Shown here one piece after another: positions 55,782-63,787 of a stretch of 64,000 bases of DNA (position 1 is its first letter; each line of letters opens with the position of its first letter). A program made the translations under genes and the position numbers. The stretch spans positions 4,933,501 to 4,997,500 of the forward strand of contig NZ_LT629710.1 in NCBI RefSeq assembly GCF_900104535.1. Direction: 5' to 3'. Below the pieces are notes generated by a model. That model was not told the DNA's origin. It ran no database searches and saw only the letters and a program-made list of their open reading frames with translations. Source of the stretch: Nakamurella panacisegetis (GTDB lineage: Bacteria; Actinomycetota; Actinomycetes; Mycobacteriales; Nakamurellaceae).

Positions 55782-56537
55782 TCAGGTTGCGGATAGGAGG
55801 CGTTGGTAGAGGTTGCGGGTGGCCGGGCTCGGTGAAACCCCGAGCTGGTCGCGCAGTGTGTCGCAGAGCCGCTGGTACACCTCCAGAGCTTCGGCGAGGT
55901 TGTCCTGGGCGGTGAGGGCTTGCATGAGGTAGCGGTAGCCGCTCTCACGTAGTGGGGCGAGTCGGATGAGTTGCCGCCCGGCTCGTTCCGCGCCGGCGAG
56001 CTCGGTTCCGGCGATGCCGAGTTCAGCGGCGGCGTAGCACTCCAAGGCGCGTAGCCGCAGCATGTCGAGTTGGTTTCGGATCTCGTTGATCCATGCCGCG
56101 TCTTCACCTGGGAGGAACCCCCGTTCGGCGGCGAACAGCGCGACCAGGACCGGCCCCCAGGCGCGGCTCCAGTCTCGTTGCGCGACGGCGGACTCGGCGT
56201 GGTGGATCGCGTCGAGTGCGGCTTCCAGGTCGACCCAGGCGCCTGGCATGCAGAGCCGTAGGGTGGCGCGGCCCTCCACAGCCTCGGCGCCCAGTACGCG
56301 GCGGAGTTTGGAGATCAGCGGGTTGAGTCGGGCGTCGAAGGCGGCGGGATCGGGCTCGCGCCACAATGCCTCGGCCAACTCGTCCCGCGGGATGTGGCGG
56401 TGCCGGTTGGCGACCAGATAGATGAACAGCAGTCGGCCCTGCCGCCCGGGCAGAGCTGTATCCAGGCGCTGCCCGTCGCGTTCGACGGCGAGCTGCCCGC
56501 AGATCTGGATCCGCACTGGCCGCGACGCCAAGGTCAC
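55782..56537 (-). CDS. BTAD (SARP-like) transcriptional regulator
   Basis: 251 aa from GTG 56537. Winged-helix OmpR-type N-terminus (IQICGQLAVERDGQRLD, GRQGRLLFIYLVANRHRHIP, ELAEALWREPDPA) and C-terminal BTAD repeats (GSRYLMQAL-type SGYRYLMQALTAQDNLAEAL, CDTLRDQLGVSPSP). It activates genes by binding direct repeats. The divergent small gene and rhodanese gene nearby are possible targets. Confidence 0.88.
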   Translation of the reverse strand: MTLASRPVRIQICGQLAVERDGQRLDTALPGRQGRLLFIYLVANRHRHIPRDELAEALWREPDPAAFDARLNPLISKLRRVLGAEAVEGRATLRLCMPGAWVDLEAALDAIHHAESAVAQRDWSRAWGPVLVALFAAERGFLPGEDAAWINEIRNQLDMLRLRALECYAAAELGIAGTELAGAERAGRQLIRLAPLRESGYRYLMQALTAQDNLAEALEVYQRLCDTLRDQLGVSPSPATRNLYQRLLSAT

Positions 56538-56605
56538 GCCATCATGATGGCAGCACCCTGACCCGTCCGGGCAGCGGTTCCGATGCTGATGGTGCGGGAG
56601 GTTCG

Positions 56606-56764
56606 ATGGCGAAGATGATCCGCTGCGAGTGCGGATTCGTAGTCCGCGGTGACACCGACGATCAGGTCGTGGGTGCGATCCGGGAACATATGGCCGCCGA
56701 CCATCCGGCGTTGTTGAAGGCGGTCAGCCGACAGGACCTGCTCGGTTGGATCCAGGTCGAGTAG
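56606..56764 (+). CDS. DUF1059 small protein
   Basis: 52 aa with GGGAGG 5 nt before the ATG. It contains MIRCECGFVVRGDTDDQVV and IREHMAADHPAL, the DUF1059 pattern with a CxC motif. Divergent from the BTAD regulator. Function unknown. Confidence 0.8.
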   Translation: MAKMIRCECGFVVRGDTDDQVVGAIREHMAADHPALLKAVSRQDLLGWIQVE

Positions 56765-56879
56765 CCGTGCGCGCGCCGGTACCCGGACGTCGCGGCACGC
56801 CAAGGTTGCGCCAACCTCCCGGCAACGGCGGTGTCGTAGAACTTCGCGTAGGCAGTATTCGACCGCGAAGGAGCTCCCG

Positions 56880-58115
56880 ATGACAGCCACGTCGCCCGCA
56901 GTGCTGATCGGTGCCGAGGAACTGGCCGGGCGTCTGGGGGAGCCCGACATAGTGGTGGTCGAGGTGGACGTCAACTCCACGGCCTTCGACGAATGGCACA
57001 TCGACGGCGCCGCCCTCTGGAACGTCTACGCCGACCTCAAGGACACCGAGTACCACACCGTCGACACGACCGGGCTGGAGGAACTGCTGGCCCGCACGGG
57101 GATCGGTCCGGACTCGACGGTCGTCTTCTACGGCTACGCCCCGGCGTTGGGCTTCTGGCTACTCAAGTGCTACGGGCACACCGACGTGCGGATCCTGAAC
57201 TGCTCACGACAGGCGTGGCGGACCGGCGGACACCCCTGGAGCACCACACGCCGCCAGCCGCGGAGCGGCGACTACCGGCTCGGCCAGCCCGACCCGCGGC
57301 TGCGGGCCACCCACGCGTCGGTGCGCAACGCGATCGGTGATCCGGGCACCACGCTGCTCGACGTTCGCTCCCGACCCGAGTACGACGGCGAACGGTTCTG
57401 GCCCTCCGGCGGCATGGACCCGGACGGCCGCGCCGGACACGTGCCCACCGCGATCCACCAGCCAATCGACGGTCTGTACGACTCGCGCGGGGCCTTCCTT
57501 CCCACGGCCGACCTACGCACCCTGTTCTCCTCGGCCGATCTCGACAGCTCCGGCGAGCTGATTACCTACTGCACCATCGGCGGCCGCGCGGCCACCGCCT
57601 GGTTCGTCCTCACCCAGCTACTCGGCGGCGACCACGTCCGCGTCTACGACGGCTCCTGGGCTGAATGGGGACGCACCCCCGACACCCCCGTCGATACCAA
57701 CTATCAGCAACCAATCGGAGGAACCGAAATGCCTGAACTGAACCGCACCGGACTGATCCGGATGAGCCTGGACGAGCCCGAGGAGGTCCGCACGTTCGAG
57801 GCCGGCAGCGGTCAACTCGAACTGGTCAACCTGCACGCCGGACCGGTTGGCCGGGCCACCTTCCAGCCTGGCTGGCGCTGGTCGACCCACGTCAAGCCGA
57901 TCGCCGCCACCGAGTCCTGCCAGGCAGCGCACACCGGCTACTTCGTCTCCGGTCGGATGAAGGTTGTCATGACCGACAGCGGCGAAGAGATCGAGTACGG
58001 CCCAGGCGACTTCGCCATCATGGCACCCGGCCACGACGCGTGGATCCTCGGCGACGAGCCCTGCGTGGTCATCGACTGGCAAGGCTTCGCCGACTACGCC
58101 AAACCGCACAACTGA
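56880..58115 (+). CDS. Double rhodanese fused to a cupin
   Basis: 411 aa with GAAGGAGC upstream. Two rhodanese domains (about 8-130 and 145-270) form the first part; the second has the catalytic Cys in YCTIGGRAATA (about residue 231). A cupin domain (about 295-405) follows, with WRWSTHVKPI, HTGYFVSGRMKVVMTDSGEE and GPGDFAIMAPGHDAWI. The enzyme probably transfers sulfur from thiosulfate or mercaptopyruvate to a thiol or cyanide; the cupin may bind a regulator or metal. A second ribosome site with ATG at 57729 precedes the cupin. Confidence 0.85.
   Translation: MTATSPAVLIGAEELAGRLGEPDIVVVEVDVNSTAFDEWHIDGAALWNVYADLKDTEYHTVDTTGLEELLARTGIGPDSTVVFYGYAPALGFWLLKCYGHTDVRILNCSRQAWRTGGHPWSTTRRQPRSGDYRLGQPDPRLRATHASVRNAIGDPGTTLLDVRSRPEYDGERFWPSGGMDPDGRAGHVPTAIHQPIDGLYDSRGAFLPTADLRTLFSSADLDSSGELITYCTIGGRAATAWFVLTQLLGGDHVRVYDGSWAEWGRTPDTPVDTNYQQPIGGTEMPELNRTGLIRMSLDEPEEVRTFEAGSGQLELVNLHAGPVGRATFQPGWRWSTHVKPIAATESCQAAHTGYFVSGRMKVVMTDSGEEIEYGPGDFAIMAPGHDAWILGDEPCVVIDWQGFADYAKPHN
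57717..57731 (+). promoter_or_regulatory. Internal ribosome site for a separate cupin product
   Basis: GGAGG at 57717-57721 and an in-frame ATG at 57729, 7 nt later, fall exactly at the rhodanese-cupin junction. A 128-residue cupin alone could be made. Confidence 0.5.
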
Positions 58116-58288
58116 ACCCCACCTGCGGTGCCAGTGCGGGCGGGCCGCCGGTGCGCCGCTCACCCGCAAGCGGAACCAGCTATGGCAAGAAGTGTGAGTC
58201 GCAGCGCGGGATCAGGCAGGTTCGTCAGCAAGGCGACCGTCGCTCGGTGGCCGGGCAAGACCACGACGGAACGCGTCGGATCGGGCAC

Positions 58289-58296
58289 CGCAAACA
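58289..58296 (+). repeat. 8-bp target duplication, left
   Basis: CGCAAACA directly before the IS, identical to 59721-59728 after it. Confidence 0.9.
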
Positions 58297-59720
58297 GGCT
58301 CTTCGCAGTTGAGGGTGTAGTCGGGGGTCGGCGCGTCGCTCCGGGGATCGAGTCGAGGTCTTCCGATGATGGTGGTTCCTACGCCGTCCATCTGGAAGAC
58401 CTCGACATGGCTGACTCTACTTTTGCGACCCCTGATCTGACCACGTTCGCCCGGCTGGACACGCTCGGTCTGCAGGTGACCGGGCAGTTTCTGGAGCCGG
58501 ACCGGGCGGTGTTGGCCTGTCGAGCCGTCAAGGGGGACGAGCTGTGTCGGGCGTGTGGTGAGCCCGGCCGGCCGCGGGATTCCACCACCCGGCGGCTGGC
58601 GCACGAGCCCTTCGGGTGGCGACCGACGATCCTTTTGGTCACCGTCCGCCGGTTCCGCTGCGACGGCTGCGGTTTGGTGTGGCGGCAGGACACCTCGGCG
58701 GCGGCCGAACCGCGGGCCCGGCTCTCGCGCGGCGGGTTGCGGTGGGCCCTGACTGCGCTGGTCTGCCAGCACCTAACCGTCGCCAGGATCGCTGAGGCAC
58801 TGGGCGTTTCATGGAACACCGCCAACGACGCGGTACTGACCGAGGGCCGGCGGGTGCTGATCAGCGACCCGAGCCGCTTCGACGGGGTCAGGGTCATCGG
58901 CGTGGACGAGCACGTGTGGCGGCACACCCGCCGGGGGGACAAATTTGTCACCGTCATCATCGACCTGACCCCGGTCCGGGACCGGACCGGGCCGGCCCGG
59001 CTCCTGGACATGGTGGAGGGCCGGTCCAAACAGGTGTTCAAGACGTGGCTGTCCCAGCGGCCCGAGACGTGGCGCACTGGTGTGGAAGTCGTCGCGATGG
59101 ACGGGTTCACCGGTTTCAAGACCGCCGCCGTGGAGGAACTCGACGAAGTCACCGTGGTGATGGACCCGTTCCACGTCGTGCGCCTGGCCGGGCAATGCCT
59201 GGAGCTGTGCCGACGGCGGATCCAACTGGCCACCACCGGCCACCGGGGCCACTCCGGCGACCCGCTGTATTCAGCTCGCCGCACCTTGAGTACCGGCGCC
59301 GACCTGCTCACCGAGAAACAGCAACTGCGAATCGCGGAACTGTTCGCGAATGAGCAGCATCTGGCCGTGGAAGCCACCTGGGGCGTCTACCAAATCATGA
59401 TCAGCGCCTACCGTGACCCCAACCGGGCGGCCGGGAAGAACCGGATCCGGCAGCTGATCGACTCCCTCGCCAGCGGCGTCCCGGCCGCTCTGATCGAGGT
59501 CCGCACCCTCGGCCGAACCTTGAGGAAACGAGCCAGCGACATCCTGGCCTACTTCGACCGCCCGGGCACCAGCAACGGACCGACCGAAGCGATCAACGGC
59601 CGCCTTGAACACCTCCGCGGCTCCGCGTTGGGCTTCCGCAGCCTCACCAACTACATCGCCCGATCACTCATGGAAACCGGCGGATTCAGACCCGGACTAC
59701 ACCTTCGATTGCGATGAGCC
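58297..59720 (+). mobile_element. ISL3-family insertion sequence, complete
   Basis: 1,424 bp. Terminal inverted repeats start GGCTC at both ends and match at about 24 of 30 positions. An 8-bp target duplication (CGCAAACA) flanks it, which is the ISL3-family length. One intact transposase gene is inside. Confidence 0.93.
58407..59717 (+). CDS. ISL3-family transposase
   Basis: 436 aa from ATG 58407. N-terminal zinc finger (CRACGEPGRPRD with a later CDGC), helix-turn-helix (VCQHLTVARIAEALGVSW) and DDE-type catalytic domain with IGVDEHVW, VVAMDGFTGF, PFHVV and NGPTEAINGRLEHLRGSALG. It ends 3 bp before the IS end. It cuts and pastes its own IS. Confidence 0.95.
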   Translation: MADSTFATPDLTTFARLDTLGLQVTGQFLEPDRAVLACRAVKGDELCRACGEPGRPRDSTTRRLAHEPFGWRPTILLVTVRRFRCDGCGLVWRQDTSAAAEPRARLSRGGLRWALTALVCQHLTVARIAEALGVSWNTANDAVLTEGRRVLISDPSRFDGVRVIGVDEHVWRHTRRGDKFVTVIIDLTPVRDRTGPARLLDMVEGRSKQVFKTWLSQRPETWRTGVEVVAMDGFTGFKTAAVEELDEVTVVMDPFHVVRLAGQCLELCRRRIQLATTGHRGHSGDPLYSARRTLSTGADLLTEKQQLRIAELFANEQHLAVEATWGVYQIMISAYRDPNRAAGKNRIRQLIDSLASGVPAALIEVRTLGRTLRKRASDILAYFDRPGTSNGPTEAINGRLEHLRGSALGFRSLTNYIARSLMETGGFRPGLHLRLR

Positions 59721-59728
59721 CGCAAACA
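59721..59728 (+). repeat. 8-bp target duplication, right
   Basis: CGCAAACA, identical to 58289-58296. Confidence 0.9.
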
Positions 59729-59883
59729 GCCGCACGGTCAACAGGTCGGCATCCACCGGCAAGTTCGTCACACAGGCAACGGTCAACCGCAATCCCGGCG
59801 GAACGATCCAGCAGCAGGTCTGACCCGACTACCTCCGTGCGGAGTGGCCGTCGCGCCGCTCCGCGCGGAGGGCTAGAGGCGTC

Positions 59884-60219
59884 TTACGCGATCTGATCCG
59901 GGCGGTACGACGACACCAGCGCCTCATTGGCGCCAGCGACATGGATCGCGACCCGCACGCGGCCGTTGTGACTATCGATGACCGTCGCATCGTGCCGACG
60001 CGCACCTAGTGGGACATTGACAGTGGTGCCGGCCACAAATCGGCCGGACTTGGCGGACCGCGAGACGGTCTTAGCCACCGTTGAAGCTGGCTTCACCTTG
60101 CGCACGCTCGCGGTCGACGTCGCAGCGGTAACCGACCTTGCGGACTTGGCTGACCGTGCGACCGACTTAGTAGACCGGCTCGTCGTGCCACTGCGCTCGG
60201 AGTCCTTCGCGCTCGACAT
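59884..60219 (-). CDS. Small basic SGRFV-motif protein, HEPN partner
   Basis: 111 aa from ATG 60219 (GTG 60225 possible). The AGGAGG at 60230-60236 overlaps the stop codon of the HEPN gene, so the two are coupled. The first 55 residues are Ser/Thr/Lys/Arg-rich (SRSTKSVARSAKSARSV); then SRSAKSGRFVAGTTV appears, the motif seen twice in the IS-interrupted gene, followed by a small beta-rich part. It may be an antitoxin or nucleic-acid-binding partner. Confidence 0.7.
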   Translation of the reverse strand: MSSAKDSERSGTTSRSTKSVARSAKSARSVTAATSTASVRKVKPASTVAKTVSRSAKSGRFVAGTTVNVPLGARRHDATVIDSHNGRVRVAIHVAGANEALVSSYRPDQIA

Positions 60220-60232
60220 CGTCACCTGCCTC

Positions 60233-60820
60233 CTACCACGGTCGCTGTCCGGTCAGATCCTTCAAGTATGCGTGCATCACGGCGTCAAGACCAGTAGCAA
60301 CCTGATTGAGCGTCGATCGCCACTTCCTGCACGTCACTAGGCTAAGGGGTTGCTGAGCACCGCACTCTGCGAGCTTCTTTGCGTCTTGGTGTGCGATTGC
60401 GTTTCTCGCGTCGTTGAGTCGGTCCATGTTTGTGACATACCGTGTGTAACGGCTCGGGTACTTGGTTCCAAGGTCATCTTTCAAGCTAACGCCAAATGGG
60501 CTGAAGTCATTGCATACGTTGGCCCAATTGGCATTCCCTGTGTCGAGCTTTCGAGCGCGACCCATGAAGACGCGAAAAACTTCGTCTAGTCTGGTGGGTA
60601 GCGGAATGGAGTCCAAGACAGCGTTCAGACACTCGTCGTGCAGCTCCCGACAGAAGCCCTGAAATTCTGAGGCCATCCGTACGATCAGCGCGTGGTTGAT
60701 CTCGGCGATGTTGTACTTTCGCCCACGGGTTCCGCCACTGACTGCCATGTGGGCTGCGAATAGGTTGTCGATGCTGACGGCCCGGTCGGTTCGCCACCCG
60801 GCCAGTGCAAGGGACACCAT
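60233..60820 (-). CDS. HEPN-domain-like protein (RxxxxH)
   Basis: 195 aa from ATG 60820 with GGAGG 8 nt upstream. It is a helical protein with RNAIAH (Arg139 to His144), the Rx4H signature of HEPN ribonucleases, plus HALIVRMASEFQGFCREL earlier. No nucleotidyltransferase partner gene is present; the next gene is the SGRFV-motif protein. RNase activity is inferred from the motif only. Confidence 0.7.
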   Translation of the reverse strand: MVSLALAGWRTDRAVSIDNLFAAHMAVSGGTRGRKYNIAEINHALIVRMASEFQGFCRELHDECLNAVLDSIPLPTRLDEVFRVFMGRARKLDTGNANWANVCNDFSPFGVSLKDDLGTKYPSRYTRYVTNMDRLNDARNAIAHQDAKKLAECGAQQPLSLVTCRKWRSTLNQVATGLDAVMHAYLKDLTGQRPW

Positions 60821-60976
60821 CCTCAGGACCTCCTTAGCTGTTCTGCCCCGAGCGGTTGGTGACGACCGCCGTGCGGTGCACGGGCGGGAAGCCTCGTCGT
60901 GCGGTGTGGGTCGATGGTAGTTGTAGCGGTGCAGGAACGGTGACCGGTCAGCGATGCTGCTTGACGTTCCGACTCT

Positions 60977-61324
60977 CTAGAGATCTAGATGGAGACGAAG
61001 TGCGTCGTCGATCTCGGCCAACAAGGATGCCTGTAGCAGCCCCAGAGATGGCCCCACCCGCTCGACCGCGACGGAACGGACCTGTTCGGCCTGGGCCTTG
61101 GAGGCCACGCGCAGACCGACAGCGTCGGCGGGAATCAGCACCTGGAACGGGAACACCCGAGCGGTGTTACTGGTCAGGGGCACCACGGTGACAACGCCGC
61201 GACCCAGCCTCGCAGCGGCGGAGTTAGCCCGATCGTTGCTCACCACCACCGCGGGCCGCTGCTTGTTGGCCTCGCTGCCCCTGACAGGATCCAAATCGAC
61301 CAGCCGAATCTCGCCGCGACGCAT
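60977..61324 (-). CDS. mazF: MazF/PemK-like mRNA endoribonuclease toxin
   Basis: 115 aa from ATG 61324, overlapping the antitoxin stop (ATGA); an upstream extension to 61357 overlaps it further. MazF-fold motifs are RRGEIRLVDLDPVRGSEANK, RPAVVVSND, VTVVPLTSN and SKAQAEQVRSV. It cleaves mRNA at short sequences. Paired with a ribbon-helix-helix antitoxin upstream in the same transcript. Confidence 0.92.
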   Translation of the reverse strand: MRRGEIRLVDLDPVRGSEANKQRPAVVVSNDRANSAAARLGRGVVTVVPLTSNTARVFPFQVLIPADAVGLRVASKAQAEQVRSVAVERVGPSLGLLQASLLAEIDDALRLHLDL

Positions 61325-61542
61325 CAGGACAACCCGTCGGATGCCGTCGTCTCCCACATCTCACGCTCACCTGACCGGTCCCAGTCCTCCCAGGCCGCCG
61401 CATAGTCGTCTTCCAGACTGGACCGGCGCAACAATCGAATGGCCTGGTGCAGAGCCGCCGATCGAGATCCCAATCCTGCCCTACGGGCGTGCTCATCCAG
61501 CACAGCCACATCGTCATCGGGCAGGCTAACGCTCAGTTTCAT
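61324..61542 (-). CDS. mazE: Ribbon-helix-helix antitoxin
   Basis: 72 aa. An RHH DNA-binding N-terminus ([35 protein letters not shown]) and an acidic, Trp-rich toxin-binding tail ([13 protein letters not shown]). It should neutralise the downstream MazF-type toxin and repress the operon. Confidence 0.88.
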   Translation of the reverse strand: MKLSVSLPDDDVAVLDEHARRAGLGSRSAALHQAIRLLRRSSLEDDYAAAWEDWDRSGEREMWETTASDGLS

Positions 61543-61746
61543 ACCCCGATGCTACCCGAGTAGCACGCCCTGTGCCGCCCCTGCCGGGAGCCCAGTGCAC
61601 GACCCGAACGTCTTTCGGTTCCCGAGCGGCAGTCGTGTGCACCGTCGCCTTCCCGCGGCGGTACACACGACTGGAAGGGTCATTTGACGGTATGAACCGC
61701 ACTGGCTCCGGTGGAGACTCTTGACCTTGGGAACGTGGATGGAGTC

Positions 61747-62091
61747 ATGGGATCTGAGGTTTCACCGGGCAAGCCGACCACCCGTCGGTATTCGCCTGCG
61801 GAGAAGGAGCAGGCGGTCCGGCTGGTCCGGCAGTTGCGCTCCGAACTGGGCACCGATCAAGGGACCGTGCACCGGGTCGCGCGGCAGCTCGGTTACGGCG
61901 CTGAGTCGGTGCGGTCCTGGGTGCGGCAGGCCGACATCGACGACGGACGCAAGCCGGGAGTGTCGACCAGCGAGGCGAGCCGGATCGCCGAGCTGGAGCA
62001 GGAGAACCGAGAATTGAAGCGCGCCAACGAGATTCTGAAGCGGGCAGCCAGTTTCTTCGGGGCGGAGCTCGACCGCCAACACAAGAAGTAG
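61747..62091 (+). CDS. IS3-type transposase OrfA
   Basis: 114 aa from ATG 61747 (GTG 61711 possible). Helix-turn-helix (TRRYSPAEKEQAVRLVRQ, GTVHRVARQLGYGAESVRSW) and a leucine-zipper end (ELEQENRELKRANEILKRA). It ends at TAG 62089-62091, within the -1 frameshift site shared with OrfB. Confidence 0.92.
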   Translation: MGSEVSPGKPTTRRYSPAEKEQAVRLVRQLRSELGTDQGTVHRVARQLGYGAESVRSWVRQADIDDGRKPGVSTSEASRIAELEQENRELKRANEILKRAASFFGAELDRQHKK

Positions 62092-63008
62092 TCGCGTTCA
62101 TCGACGCCAACCGCGCCGAGTTCGGAGTCGAGCCGATCATCACCACGCTGGCCAGCGCCGAGGTGACGATCGCTCCGAGCAGCTACTACGCCGCCAAGAC
62201 CCGGCCGCCCTCAGCGCGCCAACAGCGGGACGAGCAGCTGATCCCGCAGCTGCGCGCCCTGTGGCAGGGCAACTATCGGGTCTACGGCGCTCGGAAACTG
62301 TGGAAGGCCGCCCGTCGGGCCGGGCACGACATCGGTCGGGACCAGGTTGCCCGGCTGATGCGCGCAGCCGGGATCCAGGGTGTCCGCCGCGGCCGGCAGA
62401 TCCGCACGACCCGCCCGGACCCGGCGGCGCCGCGGCACCCGGACCTGGTGAAACGGAACTTCACCGCGAAGGAACCGAACCAGCTGTGGGTGACCGACCT
62501 GACGTATGTCCCGACGTGGTCCGGCATCGCCTACGTGTGTTTCCTGGTCGATGTGTATTCGCGGATGATCGTGGGGTGGCGGGTCGCGGGCCATATGCGG
62601 ACCGAGACGGTCCTGGATGCGATCGAGATGGCCCGGTGGAGCCGCGGCACCCGGATCGACGGGTTGCGCTGTCACAGCGACGCCGGCAGTCAATTTACAT
62701 CCATCCGGTACGGCGAGCGGCTGGCCGAGATCGGTGCCACCCCGTCGATCGGGACTGTCGGGGACTCGTTCGACAATGCGTTGGCCGAGACCGTGAACGG
62801 TTACTACAAGGCCGAGTTGATCTACGGACCCGGACGACCCGGACCGTGGCGGACCGTCGAAGATGTCGAGTTGGCGACCCTGGGCTGGGTGCACTGGCAC
62901 AACACGGCCCGGCTGCACGGCTACCTCGGCGATCTACCACCAGCAGAGTACGAAGCCACGTTCTACGCTACGAAACGGACCGACCAACCCCTGGCCGGAA
63001 TCCAATAG
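62091..63008 (+). CDS. IS3-type transposase OrfB (frameshift product)
   Basis: 305 codons from the shift point, or 281 aa from GTG 62163. rve catalytic domain: WVTDLTYVPTWSGIAYVCFL (first Asp), CHSDAGSQFTS (second Asp) and NALAETVNGYYKAELI (Glu). The N-terminal HTH_21 region has NYRVYGARKLWKAARR. Fusion with OrfA by -1 slippage near CAAGAAGTAG is expected. Confidence 0.92.
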   Translation, partial: VAFIDANRAEFGVEPIITTLASAEVTIAPSSYYAAKTRPPSARQQRDEQLIPQLRALWQGNYRVYGARKLWKAARRAGHDIGRDQVARLMRAAGIQGVRRGRQIRTTRPDPAAPRHPDLVKRNFTAKEPNQLWVTDLTYVPTWSGIAYVCFLVDVYSRMIVGWRVAGHMRTETVLDAIEMARWSRGTRIDGLRCHSDAGSQFTSIRYGERLAEIGATPSIGTVGDSFDNALAETVNGYYKAELIYGPGRPGPWRTVEDVELATLGWVHWHNTARLHGYLGDLPPAEYEATFYATKRTDQPLAGIQ

Positions 63009-63067
63009 CTCGAGCCTCCATCAGACCCAGTGCGGTTCAGCTTCTGGTGCTCTCATCAGGCGCCCTA

Positions 63068-63094
63068 TGAGGGTTCGAGTCCCTCCGGCCCCAC
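63068..63094 (+). repeat. attR-type direct repeat
   Basis: 27 bp identical to 51568-51594; the copy lacks the 5' part of the tRNA, so it is not a tRNA gene. Confidence 0.9.
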
Positions 63095-63140
63095 ATTGGT
63101 GGCACTCAGTTCTGGCTGCGAACACAGGGGATGTGCTTGG

Positions 63141-63746
63141 TCATATTCCTCCCGGCGTCCGCAGGGTGTCCGCAGTGAGATCTGCGGCGAGGTCCAGGGC
63201 GACACCGACAGCTTCGAAGTCGTTCTCCAACAGGTCGGCGTAGACATCGAGTGTCATGGCCGCCGATGCGTAGCCGAGCACTCGCTGAACGGCCTTCACG
63301 TTGGCCCCTGCCACATCGCCAAGGCCGCGGCTGTGTGCCGAAGGTCGCGCGGTGTGACCCTCGGGATGCCAGCGGTTCGCCAGGCGGCTTCGAATCACCC
63401 GCGGGTGCCGTTCGGCTGCCGCATGTACCCCCCCAACGGGGCCTCGAAGACCAGCGCATCCCCGTCCTTCCCTTCGCACCGCCGAGCCAAGCGACCGATC
63501 AGGAACGCCGGTACCGGCACGGTCCTCTGGTGGTGTGACTTGGGTGTACCGACCTCTACGTATCCGTTCAGCCCGAGCGCGTGGTGAGCCACAGTCAAAC
63601 GCCGGCGAAGAAGGTTCAGGTCCTGCACCCGCAGTCCGGCCATCTCGCCCCGCCGGGGTCCGCACTACCCCAAGGTCAACACCACGGTGTCGCACTTCCC
63701 CGGCCACCGCTAGGTCCTGGAGCTGCCGGTGCGTCAGATACACATG
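63141..63746 (-). pseudogene. int: Second tyrosine integrase, C-terminal half, broken
   Basis: Pieces of one integrase appear in three frames. YLTHRQLQDLA comes first (63743 side), then MAGLRVQDLNLLRRRLTVAH and TVPVPAFLIGRLARRCEG. DLRHTAAALA and, after a 1-nt shift, AGANVKAVQRVLGYASAAMT follow, ending in LDVYADLLEND with the catalytic Tyr. The N-terminal half is absent upstream. It is related to, but not a copy of, the left integrase. Confidence 0.8.
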
Positions 63747-63787
63747 AGGCTTCTGCGCCGTCGCAACGAACAGGCCAAGATTGCAGA

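Larger units (their letters stand above)
58182..59823 (+). pseudogene. Small SGRFV-motif gene interrupted by an ISL3-type IS
   Basis: Removing the IS (58297-59720) and one target copy (59721-59728) rejoins an ORF from ATG 58182 to TGA 59821-59823. The restored protein has about 69 residues and two related halves: SRSAGSGRFVSKATVARWPG and NRSASTGKFVTQATVNRNPG. The motif recurs in the gene at 59884-60219. Function unknown. Confidence 0.85.
61693..63039 (+). mobile_element. IS3-family insertion sequence
   Basis: 1,347 bp with 28-bp terminal inverted repeats (starting TGAACCGCACTGG at the left, ending CCAGTGCGGTTCA at the right; 4 mismatches). orfA and orfB are joined by a -1 frameshift. A target duplication is not seen (GTA left, GCT right), so the flanks have changed since insertion. 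Confidence 0.9.
51568..63094. mobile_element. tRNA-integrated genomic island
   Basis: About 11.5 kb between two 27-bp copies of the tRNA 3' end. Contents include a decayed tyrosine integrase directly beside the left copy, TIR, HEPN and MazEF-like genes, two insertion sequences and several broken genes. Codon use is visibly less GC-biased in the TIR and HEPN genes than in the surrounding chromosome. It is no longer self-mobile if the integrase reading is right. Confidence 0.85.

Noticed and set aside
63068-63094. A second tRNA gene
   Set aside because: Only the T arm and 3' acceptor strand are present; it is an att repeat.
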